5,363 bases of DNA from JAFAQB01 sp045808425 (GTDB lineage Archaea; Thermoproteota; Nitrososphaeria; Nitrososphaerales; Nitrososphaeraceae), in assembly GCA_045808425.1 (NCBI GenBank), contig JBJMFM010000193.1, forward strand, positions 1-5,363, given 5' to 3'. The number at the start of each line of letters is the position of its first letter. Position 1 is the stretch's first letter. Below are positions 1 to 5,144 of this stretch, one piece after another. The notes beneath the pieces are model-generated. The model worked only from the letters and a program-made list of their open reading frames with translations. It made no database searches and was not told the origin of the DNA. Made by a program: the position numbers and the translations under genes.

Positions 1-120
1 CTTGATACGTCTGTTAATTGATGCTAAAATTGCATGACTGCCATATACCACGAAATGTTCGCCAAACAGAATAATCTTTCCTGGTGCTGATGCTGCGGCT
101 GAGGTTTTCCTCAAACTCAT
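1..120 (-). CDS. mvk: Mevalonate kinase, N-terminal 40 codons (cut by window edge)
   Basis: Reverse-strand reading from the ATG at 120-118 gives 40 codons that stay open to the window edge. Residues 12-27 read APGKIILFGEHFVVYG, the N-terminal signature of GHMP-family mevalonate kinases (canonical APGKxxLxGEHxVVYG). The family phosphorylates mevalonate to 5-phosphomevalonate with ATP in the cytosol, the first kinase step of the route to archaeal isoprenoid lipids. The ATG overlaps the TGA of the upstream MEMO gene (ATGA, 120-117), so translation is probably coupled, and I see no separate ribosome binding site. The ATP-binding loop and catalytic Asp lie outside the window. Galactokinase and other GHMP kinases are less likely because the GEHxVVYG form and this neighbourhood are typical of mevalonate kinase. 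The short alanine/serine-rich leader (residues 2-11) is unremarkable. Confidence 0.88.
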   Translation of the reverse strand, partial: MSLRKTSAAASAPGKIILFGEHFVVYGSHAILASINRRIK

Positions 121-968
121 ACAAATATAATAGACGAGTAGCCAACGACGGCGCTCATGTCTCCTGTAACGTTGCCACTTGTGGCATACTTTAACAATTG
201 ACCTTTGGTTGCACCTAAATCCTTTACTGCTTTCATTACTGAAGCAATTGCACCGTATCCACAAGCAGATACAGCAAGTCTGTCCAATACATCATAAAAC
301 TTTGAAACATCTAGAGATAAAATGGTATTTATCAATTCGCGATCTTTTCTGTGGGCTTCATCATTTGATTCATAATGAGTAAAGTCAGATGATGCAATAA
401 GTAATGCATTATTAGTATTTGCTATTGATTTGGCCATGGACTCACCTATGTCTATTGCTGTTTTAATATCTTGCATTATTAGTATAATTGGGACAATTCT
501 GATTTTTTTATTTTTCTTGATATATTGGAGAAAAGGAATCTGGACTTCTAAACAATGATCTCTACTGTGAGCAAAATCATCGAAATCTATAATCCCGGAC
601 TTGGAGATTTCTGATACCAAATCCGGATTGATTTCAATTCCTCCTAATGGAGTTTCCCATACTCCATTTCGCATTGTAGCTACTCCGGTGCCAATTCCGT
701 AGTGGTTAGGACCTATCATAACCACATTATCAAAGTCCATAGACGATACTTCATAAAATCCATTTGCAGCAACAGCACCAGAGTAGACATATCCCGCATG
801 AGGCGAGACAATTCCATAAATTCTGCGTTTAAATTCAGAGGGCGGAATCTTGCCCGGTCCAAATTTTTGATCTCTAAATGATTGTTCGATTAATCGCTGA
901 AGTTCTAAAGGTTCGCTTGGATAGAATATCCCAGATACGGCAGGAAGTCTGCTAGGGTTACCACTCAA
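117..968 (-). CDS. MEMO-family protein (AmmeMemoRadiSam system protein B type)
   Basis: This 283-residue protein is full length for the MEMO1 family, a fold related to class III extradiol dioxygenases and LigB. The residues matching the metal/active-site cluster of human MEMO1 are present: His57 in SPHAGYVYSG, His89 in GPNHYG, His198 in SSDFTHY and Cys236 in SACGYGA. The block around 134-147 (HSRDHCLEVQIPFL) is also family-typical. The biochemical role of archaeal MEMO proteins is not settled; they often co-occur with AMMECR1 and radical SAM partners, neither of which is visible here. The start is a TTG at 968-966 that overlaps the TGA of rpsB by the 4-nt TTGA. A GAGG at 979-976, seven bases upstream, fits a Shine-Dalgarno site and supports this start. 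The 3' end overlaps the mevalonate kinase ATG, so the gene sits inside a coupled operon. Confidence 0.93.
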   Translation of the reverse strand: MSGNPSRLPAVSGIFYPSEPLELQRLIEQSFRDQKFGPGKIPPSEFKRRIYGIVSPHAGYVYSGAVAANGFYEVSSMDFDNVVMIGPNHYGIGTGVATMRNGVWETPLGGIEINPDLVSEISKSGIIDFDDFAHSRDHCLEVQIPFLQYIKKNKKIRIVPIILIMQDIKTAIDIGESMAKSIANTNNALLIASSDFTHYESNDEAHRKDRELINTILSLDVSKFYDVLDRLAVSACGYGAIASVMKAVKDLGATKGQLLKYATSGNVTGDMSAVVGYSSIIFV

Positions 969-1705
969 GATAGTTCCTCGACTAGCTTGGTTTCAAAATC
1001 ATCAATTGACATTCTCATTTCACTGTCAGACCTGATCGTACCCTGTCTCTTTAATACTTCCCTTGCCAGAAGCCAATATATAGTAGCAAGAGCTTTTCGT
1101 CCCCTGTTATTTGCAGGAATCACCAGATCCACTTTTGAAGTTACATTGTCACTATTGGATATTGCAATTACCGGAACACCTGCTCTTGTAGCTTCTAATA
1201 CCGCTTGCTGATCTGCCTGTGGATCAGTAACAATTACGATCTCCGGTTCCATATATTTTGGCAAAGATGGGTTTGTAAATGTGCCTGGCATAAACCTTCC
1301 AAATATACTTGTAGCACCAGTGAGTTCACAAAACTTTTCTACCGGTGTTTTACCATATTCCCGCGCAGAAGCAACTGCAACTCTGGAGATATTAGCACGG
1401 CCGATGAATTTGGCTGCTACATCAATTTTTGCTAAAGTCTTACTAATGTCAAGAATATACAAACCTTCTGGGTTAGCACGAACAATAAATTGTGTCATAT
1501 ATTTTGTTTTTACTGGCGTGCCAACACGGATACCAGTAGATAAGATCATTTTTTCTAAATTATTGGCTTCTGATGTGTAGCTACCGCCCTCCTGAGTTTC
1601 AGGGGGAGAAGAGATTGAATCTTCAGTAGGCACCTCATCATTATTAGGTTCTTCATGTTTTTGAACAGGAGAATCTGCATTTTGAACTTCTTTATCATCA
1701 CTCAT
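965..1705 (-). CDS. rpsB: Small-subunit ribosomal protein S2 (archaeal uS2)
   Basis: This 246-residue protein is the archaeal/eukaryotic form of uS2, which binds the body-head junction of the 30S subunit. Diagnostic blocks are RFMPGTFTNP at 137-146 (eukaryotic RPSA has a near-identical RFTPGTFTN), VTDPQADQQ at 159-167, and DLVIPANNRG followed by ATIYWLLAREVLK near 193-219. The conserved core starts only around residue 50. Residues 1-46 form an acidic, Pro/Ser-rich tail with 13 Asp/Glu and just two Lys, so the protein is somewhat longer than a minimal archaeal S2. The ATG at 1705-1703 lies one base after the enolase stop; starting further in would remove the acidic tail but has no better ribosome binding site. 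The 3' end overlaps the TTG start of the MEMO gene. Position after rpoN and eno is the classical archaeal arrangement. Confidence 0.96.
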   Translation of the reverse strand: MSDDKEVQNADSPVQKHEEPNNDEVPTEDSISSPPETQEGGSYTSEANNLEKMILSTGIRVGTPVKTKYMTQFIVRANPEGLYILDISKTLAKIDVAAKFIGRANISRVAVASAREYGKTPVEKFCELTGATSIFGRFMPGTFTNPSLPKYMEPEIVIVTDPQADQQAVLEATRAGVPVIAISNSDNVTSKVDLVIPANNRGRKALATIYWLLAREVLKRQGTIRSDSEMRMSIDDFETKLVEELS

Positions 1706-1706
1706 T

Positions 1707-2954
1707 TTATGTAGAGGACAGATCAGCCATACCTTCTATTAAATCATACTCTCCAATACGTAAAAGTTCGTTTAATTTTGCAATACGTTCGCCGCCAAGA
1801 ACTCCTGACTTTAACATTTTAGAATTTGTAGCTATTGCAATATGTGAGATATGGGAATCTGAAGATTCGCCAGATCTATGAGAAGTTATAATTTTGATGT
1901 TATTCTTCGCGCATACGTCAGCAAATTGCATCGCATCATAAAGAGTTCCCGTTTGATTAACCTTCAAAATTGCACCACTGCAAGATTTGTACTTTGCCGC
2001 TTCTTTGACTCGTTTTGCATTTGTAACTAACATATCATCGCCGCTAACTAGGCACTGTGGATTCTTTTTGGCTATGACAGCCATGCTTTCGAAGTCTTCC
2101 TCATGGACAGGATCTTCTGAATAAATCAGTTTGTATTTGTTGATTAGATCATTAACAAAATCAATTTGTTCTTCAGTATCGCGTATTATTCCCTGCCTAG
2201 CATAATCGTAAACCCTCTTCTTTTCATCCCAAAACGAGGAACTTGCAAAATCAATTCCAAGCGATACATCTTTGCCAAGAGCAAAACCACAATTTTTAAC
2301 AGCTTTCTCCAAAATTTCAAATGCCTCATCGTTATTTAAGTTTGGAGCCCACGCACCTTCATCCCCTCTACCATATGTGAAGTGTTTATCAATAGATTCA
2401 ATAACTTTGCGAACTTGTTTATGTACTCCAAAATTAATTTCTAGAGCTTCCAAGATGTTGCTTGCTCCGATGGGACAAACCAGAAATTCTTGTATGTCCG
2501 GTGTGCCGGGACCAGCATGAGCACCACCGCCTAAAATATTGCCAAGTGGAAAAGGATATCTATAAGGTTTTGTTGATTTTAATAATTTGAAGATAGGAAC
2601 ATCTAATGCTTTTGCTGCAGAATCAATAGCTGCAATGCTCAAGGCGTAGGCAATAGATCCGCCAATTTTACTATATGTTTCAGTATCATCAATGTCTCTC
2701 AAAACATCAAAAATTACCTTTGGATCTTCCGCATTGAGCCCAATGAATTTTTTTGAATTCGCATTGAATACTTCTAATGCTTTTTCAGGATTGTCATTGG
2801 GAAAACTCTGAGCTTCATGTTTTCCTATACTCGCACCTGATGGTGCACATGCTCGTCCAAAGTATTTTCTATCTGAAACAACATCAATCTCTATAGTTTT
2901 GCTTCCTCTGCTGTTGAAAACAATTCTTGCTTTGAGTGATGTAATTGAAGGCAT
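1707..2954 (-). CDS. eno: Enolase (phosphopyruvate hydratase)
   Basis: Enolase interconverts 2-phosphoglycerate and phosphoenolpyruvate in the cytosol, with Mg2+. The protein has 415 residues, near the usual 415-435. Expected catalytic features are all visible: the mobile loop PSGAS at 38-42; His146 in GGGAHAG; Glu156 in QEF; Glu199 in GDEGAWAPNL (general acid region); metal ligands Asp235 (LGID), Glu280 (SEDP) and the Asp306/307 pair (GDDMLVTN); Lys331 (general base, ILKVNQTG); SHRSGE at 358-363; and Lys382 (LKSG) before the ERIAKLNELLRI tail. The form is divergent, for example AWAPNL in place of the usual GFAPNL. The ATG at 2954-2952 begins MPSITSLKARIVFNSRG, aligning with the usual enolase N terminus. 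No clear Shine-Dalgarno site is seen. The stop lies one base before rpsB, so co-translation is likely. In an autotrophic ammonia oxidizer this step would mainly serve gluconeogenesis and PEP supply (inference). Confidence 0.96.
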   Translation of the reverse strand: MPSITSLKARIVFNSRGSKTIEIDVVSDRKYFGRACAPSGASIGKHEAQSFPNDNPEKALEVFNANSKKFIGLNAEDPKVIFDVLRDIDDTETYSKIGGSIAYALSIAAIDSAAKALDVPIFKLLKSTKPYRYPFPLGNILGGGAHAGPGTPDIQEFLVCPIGASNILEALEINFGVHKQVRKVIESIDKHFTYGRGDEGAWAPNLNNDEAFEILEKAVKNCGFALGKDVSLGIDFASSSFWDEKKRVYDYARQGIIRDTEEQIDFVNDLINKYKLIYSEDPVHEEDFESMAVIAKKNPQCLVSGDDMLVTNAKRVKEAAKYKSCSGAILKVNQTGTLYDAMQFADVCAKNNIKIITSHRSGESSDSHISHIAIATNSKMLKSGVLGGERIAKLNELLRIGEYDLIEGMADLSST

Positions 2955-2959
2955 CTACT

Positions 2960-2980
2960 TTATTATTATTATTATTATTA
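2960..2980 (-). repeat. (TAA)7 trinucleotide run covering the rpoN stop
   Basis: Seven perfect tandem TAA triplets on the minus strand. The first is the rpoN stop codon, and the other six follow in the same frame in the 23-nt gap before the enolase ATG. The tract is a short microsatellite. Changes in copy number by strand slippage would leave both proteins intact but alter the spacing between them. It gives an exceptionally leak-proof stop, although this may be incidental. Confidence 0.95.
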
Positions 2981-3214
2981 TTCCATTTCTGACTGGATTT
3001 CAGACATTCTTCGCCTCAAAGCTTCATAGTATGGTATCACTTGATATATTGTCTCTACAGTTGAGGTGAACATCCTTCTACAACAGTACCGCTTTATGTT
3101 TAATGAATCCATTACTTTGCCTGGATCTTCTCCAGCTTTTATTCTAGCTGAATATTCTGCATGTTTATTTGCAACCAAATTACCACAGGTAAAGCATCGT
3201 ACCGGGACTAACAT
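2978..3214 (-). CDS. rpoN: DNA-directed RNA polymerase subunit N (Rpb10 homologue)
   Basis: This 78-residue zinc-binding subunit of the archaeal RNA polymerase corresponds to eukaryotic Rpb10; the symbol is shared with, but unrelated to, bacterial sigma-54. The signature VRCFTCGN at residues 5-12 and RYCCRR at 42-47 supply the four zinc cysteines (Cys7, Cys10, Cys44, Cys45). The subunit helps anchor the Rpo3/Rpo11/Rpo12 assembly platform to the large subunits. Length is slightly above the usual 60-75 residues because of a charged C-terminal helix (EALRRRMSEIQSEME). The ATG at 3214-3212 gives MLVPVRCFTCG, which aligns with the family start. A TATA-like box 27 nt upstream implies little or no leader. 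In this window it is the first gene of the operon; the uL13 and uS9 genes that often precede it in other archaea are not here. Confidence 0.96.
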   Translation of the reverse strand: MLVPVRCFTCGNLVANKHAEYSARIKAGEDPGKVMDSLNIKRYCCRRMFTSTVETIYQVIPYYEALRRRMSEIQSEME

Positions 3215-3236
3215 CTATTTTAAAATAATTTAAAGT

Positions 3237-3247
3237 CTTATAAAAAC
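3237..3247 (-). promoter_or_regulatory. TATA-like promoter box for the rpoN operon
   Basis: The minus strand reads GTTTTTATAAG, with its centre about 27 nt before the A of the rpoN ATG. Archaeal TATA boxes sit about 26-27 nt before the transcription start, so the predicted start falls at or next to the ATG, giving a leaderless mRNA. The tract between box and ATG is almost pure A/T and has no Shine-Dalgarno sequence, which fits. This is inferred from position and composition only. Confidence 0.5.
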
Positions 3248-3394
3248 TATCGCTAGTATTTAGTGTATTCGAGATATGCCTTTGGCTAAAGTTGCAGTCT
3301 TCTTTTTAAATATAATACATCAAATCCGACCAATTATTGATTGAACACTTTCAATAAAGTAGTAAGTTGTATTAATATAGGGGTAACTGGGTTG

Positions 3395-3412
3395 TCTATA
3401 ATTCATAATATT
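3395..3412 (+). promoter_or_regulatory. Possible TATA region for tRNA-Leu
   Basis: An A/T-rich stretch (TCTATAATTCATAATATT) ends 33 nt before the mature 5' end of the tRNA. This is a suitable distance for an archaeal TATA box with a short 5' precursor leader. No sharp consensus stands out, so the call rests mainly on position. Confidence 0.25.
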
Positions 3413-3445
3413 CAAATTAGTGCTATGAGGCCATTCAAACTGCGA

Positions 3446-3530
3446 GCGGGAGTCGCCCAGCTTGGTCAAAGGCGTAAGACTGAGGCTCTTATCCCTCAGG
3501 GGTTCATGGGTTCAAATCCCATCTCCCGCA
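3446..3530 (+). tRNA. tRNA-Leu (anticodon GAG)
   Basis: An 85-nt class II cloverleaf folds by eye. The acceptor stem GCGGGAG (3446-3452) pairs with CTCCCGC (3523-3529), leaving discriminator A3530. The D arm is GCCC-AGCTTGGTCAAA-GGC. The anticodon stem TAAGA (3475-3479) pairs with TCTTA (3487-3491) around loop CTGAGGC, placing GAG at 3482-3484. A long variable arm contains a CCC/GGG stem. The T arm is ATGGG-TTCAAAT-CCCAT. GAG reads leucine CUC and CUU codons, and the long variable arm plus discriminator A fit leucine. CCA is not encoded (TTG follows), so it must be added afterwards. No intron is seen in the anticodon loop. It stands divergently from the rpoN operon and marks the edge between intact housekeeping genes and the accessory, decaying stretch to the right. 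Confidence 0.96.
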
Positions 3531-3695
3531 TTGTATCACAGGTATAATTGCGTTGTTACATGCATTATACATATGGATAAAAGTGTCTGTTGCTCATTCA
3601 ATAGGTACTATGAAAAGGATAGCACAAGCTCTGGCTAACCTCTGATAGACAGCTATATTCTAAAATATACAACAAGAACACAGTTCTGTTTTAAT

Positions 3696-3743
3696 CAAGT
3701 ACATAAAAAGCACAAGAGCTTGGTAACAAGTACGTGCTTTTTT
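3696..3743 (+). terminator. Nested hairpin with T-run, flanked by CAAGTAC repeats
   Basis: AAAAAGCAC (3705-3713) pairs perfectly with GTGCTTTTT (3734-3742). Its loop contains a second stem, CTTG (3719-3722) with CAAG (3727-3730) around a GTAA tetraloop. The right arm runs straight into a T-stretch, so plus-strand RNA would form a stem followed by uridines, resembling a terminator. A direct repeat CAAGTAC occurs at 3696-3702 and 3727-3733, 31 bp apart, close to three helical turns, which would also suit a protein-binding site. Archaeal termination normally depends on T-runs rather than hairpins, so the role as a terminator is uncertain. Confidence 0.45.
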
Positions 3744-3745
3744 AT

Positions 3746-3886
3746 ATGTTTACTGAAGCTCAGATGAAAGAGTGTTTAGTGAGTCGCAATTCTCTGATGG
3801 CGGTAGCTATGCATATGCATTTTTCTGACAAAAACCTATATGATGCCCTTTTCAAGCTCATGGTTAAAAAGACAAGTTTGTGTTAG
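3746..3886 (+). CDS. Small ORF, 46 codons, faint helix-turn-helix pattern
   Basis: An ATG at 3746 just after the hairpin/T-run opens a 46-residue frame ending in TAG. I do not recognise it. Residues 16-40 (beginning SLMAVAMHMHFSDKNLYDAL) can be laid over the Fis/psq-like helix-turn-helix pattern (SIxxAAxxLGxSxxTLYxxLKKLG). The Ser, Ala, Leu, Tyr and Leu positions match, but the usual turn glycine is replaced by His. It could be a tiny regulator, the HTH piece of a decayed recombinase or endonuclease, or chance. No clear ribosome binding site is present, and the frame downstream of the stop shows no continuation in other frames that I could recognise. Confidence 0.22.
   Translation: MFTEAQMKECLVSRNSLMAVAMHMHFSDKNLYDALFKLMVKKTSLC
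3809..3820. repeat. 12-bp perfect palindrome (two ATGCAT units)
   Basis: ATGCATATGCAT equals its own reverse complement and consists of two tandem ATGCAT palindromes. Single ATGCAT sites also occur at 3560-3565 and 3902-3907 within the same intergenic stretch. This could be a binding site for a dimeric regulator, but the palindrome lies inside the doubtful 46-codon ORF and its function is unknown. Confidence 0.4.
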
Positions 3887-3982
3887 CACTCCAATGGATA
3901 AATGCATCACTCTTATATTGAAGCCTGATCTGATATACAAAACGTAAAACTTAAGTGTTGTGATGATATTACCTTTCTTTTA

Positions 3983-4177
3983 ATGACGTTGAGCCTAAAT
4001 TGTAAAGATGCTGGAGATCCCATATGCACACATACCATGTATGGTGAAACAGAAGAAGAACTATTACAGAATGCCAAGAAACATGGAATAGAAGTTCATG
4101 GATATACTGAAGAAACATGGAATGAAGAAATAGCAAAAAATAGAGATCATTTCATGAAGCTCATTAAAACAGCTTAA
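3983..4177 (+). CDS. DUF1059 family small protein
   Basis: This 64-residue protein matches the DUF1059 pattern. It has a short N-terminal CxDxG segment (NCKDAGDPIC, Cys7 and Cys15), then GETEEELLQNAKKHGIEVHG with His34 and His39, and a charged C-terminal helix. The function of this family is unknown; the conserved Cys/His residues suggest metal binding or redox sensing (inference). It is soluble, with no signal peptide or membrane segment. The ATG at 3983 is preceded by a T-rich, SD-free stretch; a CTTAAG centred at about 3952 lies at roughly TATA distance for a near-leaderless mRNA. The gene stands alone, with a T-rich tract directly after it. Such genes are often multicopy in soil Nitrososphaeria, so this may be one paralogue of several. 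It is intact, unlike its right-hand neighbours. Confidence 0.82.
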   Translation: MTLSLNCKDAGDPICTHTMYGETEEELLQNAKKHGIEVHGYTEETWNEEIAKNRDHFMKLIKTA

Positions 4178-4194
4178 CCGACAAGTCTTTATGC

Positions 4195-4208
4195 TCTTTT
4201 TTCTTTTT
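4195..4208 (+). terminator. T-rich terminator after DUF1059 gene
   Basis: TCTTTTTTCTTTTT begins 18 nt after the stop codon of the DUF1059 gene. Uninterrupted T-runs of this sort are the normal archaeal transcription termination signal. Confidence 0.6.
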
Positions 4209-4210
4209 GA

Positions 4211-4222
4211 TTAACAGGTTAA
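4211..4222. repeat. Short inverted repeat TTAAC-AG-GTTAA
   Basis: A 5-2-5 inverted repeat lies between the T-rich terminator and the broken oxidoreductase. It is operator-like in form but short enough to occur by chance; no function is assigned. Confidence 0.25.
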
Positions 4223-4237
4223 CAATATATATTTTGA

Positions 4238-4687
4238 AATCTAAATCACAGTATTCCCCCTTCTAAAACAGGCCCTAAACCTATTCAAAAGCCACATATT
4301 CCAATTTATTTTGGTGGATATGTTCGTAACACATTTGCTCCTGTTGCTAAATATGCCGATGGTTGATTGGCCTCAATTGGTGGACCTTTTGGTTTCTTAG
4401 ATAATAGTAAAAAATCATTAAAAGACCAAGTGGCTAAGAGAATAGAACCTTCATGACATTAAGGTTCTTACTTTGAAATTTCTTCACTTATCAGAAGGGA
4501 AAAATAGTAGCGGAAGTGAACAACAACAATCTCAAAGGTTTCCATTAACGGAAACTATTGAAGAAATAGGCAAAGATATTCAAAGAATCAAAGAAATGAA
4601 CGTAGGGCACATATGTTTGCATTTGTAGGTTTGGAATTGGATAAAGTAATTGATATTGCAAAGCAACTTGAAAGATATGTCAAATAA
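4238..4687 (+). pseudogene. Luciferase-like (F420-type) oxidoreductase, decayed C-terminal fragment
   Basis: Three consecutive plus-strand frames together spell the C-terminal part of a luciferase-like monooxygenase-fold protein. Frame A (4238-4453) reads GPKPIQKPHIPIYFGGYVRN and then FAPVAKYADG before a TGA at 4364-4366, where the family typically has Trp (ADGW), followed by LASIGGPFGFLDNS. Near 4446 the reading moves by one base into frame B (about 4446-4610; RFPLTETIEEIGKDIQRIKE). Near 4611 it returns to the first frame for FAFVGLELDKVIDIAKQLERY and a TAA at 4685. Relatives are about 300-350 residues long; only about 150 codons remain and no N-terminal half is found upstream. Living members use reduced flavin or coenzyme F420 to oxidise small organic substrates, but the substrate here cannot be told. 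One nonsense change, two frameshifts and 5' truncation make function very unlikely. Confidence 0.85.
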
Positions 4688-4700
4688 AAAGAGCAAATAG

Positions 4701-4717
4701 GAAAAGAGTAACTTTTC
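4701..4717. terminator. Hairpin between the two converging pseudogenes
   Basis: GAAAAG (4701-4706) pairs with CTTTTC (4712-4717) around a 5-nt loop. On the minus strand, a T-rich run (TTCTTCTTTTT, 4745-4735) follows the stop of the right-hand pseudogene. Position between convergent gene ends fits a leftover bidirectional termination region. The hairpin is A/T-rich and weak. Confidence 0.35.
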
Positions 4718-4752
4718 AACGTACCTTAGGAACTAAAAAGAAGAATGGTGAA

Positions 4753-5141
4753 TTAATTATTTACTAGCTTTTTAAATGAACCGTCTTTGGCTGTAACGAC
4801 TCCAGTTTCTACCAATGGCCTTTCTCCTAATGCTTTCTCTATTGCCTTATTGCTTAATTGTACATCTCTTTGATTTTGTTATGATGTTGCGGTTTGTAAT
4901 TGACGATTTCCGCTGCCTGTGCGCAATCTATGTTAGTGCCTTTGCAATTTGATTTCAATGGTCTTACTTTCACTTTATTGCCGTTCTCGTCTTTTACGGT
5001 GATGATTTTTTTGGTCTTTGATGGATTTTCATTGTTAGAGCTGGAAGTAGGATTCTTATCGTTGTCGTCTATTGCGAATGCTTTCATTGCAGGTAGTAAC
5101 AACACCTATGCAAAAAACACAACCAAAAATATGGTGTTCAT
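4753..5141 (-). pseudogene. Small exported protein, broken by a stop and a frameshift
   Basis: I do not recognise the family. From the ATG at 5141-5139 the minus strand reads MNTIFLVVFFA, an in-frame TAG (5108-5106), then VLLLPAMKAFA, which together form a normal signal peptide with an AFA cleavage site. The mature part begins IDDNDKNPTSSSNNENPSK, a hydrophilic Asn/Ser linker, and continues through a KVRPLKSNCKGTNIDCAQAA segment with a CysX5Cys pair. Near 4875-4880 the frame is lost: the current frame stops at 4856-4854, while the next frame continues NKAIEKALGERPLVETGVV to a TAA at 4755-4753. Restoring one base gives exactly 130 codons (129 residues). A strong SD-like GGAG (minus strand, around 5150) precedes the ATG. 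An 83-residue product from the GTG at 5105 is possible but would lack a full signal peptide. Exported to the cell surface if ever intact. Confidence 0.72.
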
Positions 5142-5144
5142 TTC

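Larger units (their letters stand above)
3531..3982. other. About 450 nt without a convincing gene
   Basis: Between the tRNA and the DUF1059 gene I find no ORF with recognisable homology on either strand. The stretch holds a small inverted repeat (AGAAC-ACA-GTTCT, 3675-3687), a nested hairpin ending in a T-run (3705-3743), a 46-codon ORF (3746-3886), and three ATGCAT-containing sites (3560, 3809-3820, 3902). The remainder is unassigned A/T-rich sequence. It may be eroded coding DNA, regulatory DNA, or an untested small RNA locus. Confidence 0.6.

Noticed and set aside
179..382. Plus-strand open frame opposite the MEMO gene
   Set aside because: Low-complexity His/Leu-rich shadow of a well-conserved gene on the other strand.
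1281..1580. Plus-strand open frames opposite rpsB
   Set aside because: Shadows of the ribosomal protein S2 gene; no recognisable motifs and no start signals.
3341..3547. Open frame of 68 codons on the plus strand
   Set aside because: It runs through the whole tRNA-Leu gene and has no recognisable protein character; the tRNA fold explains the sequence.
3675..3687. AGAAC-ACA-GTTCT as a tRNA terminator
   Set aside because: Five-base stem about 145 nt after the tRNA with only a four-T run; too weak and too far to call.
5106..5108. TAG as a pyrrolysine codon
   Set aside because: It falls in the hydrophobic core of a signal peptide, where pyrrolysine would be senseless, and the gene has a second lesion. 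No pyrrolysine signal is visible in the window.
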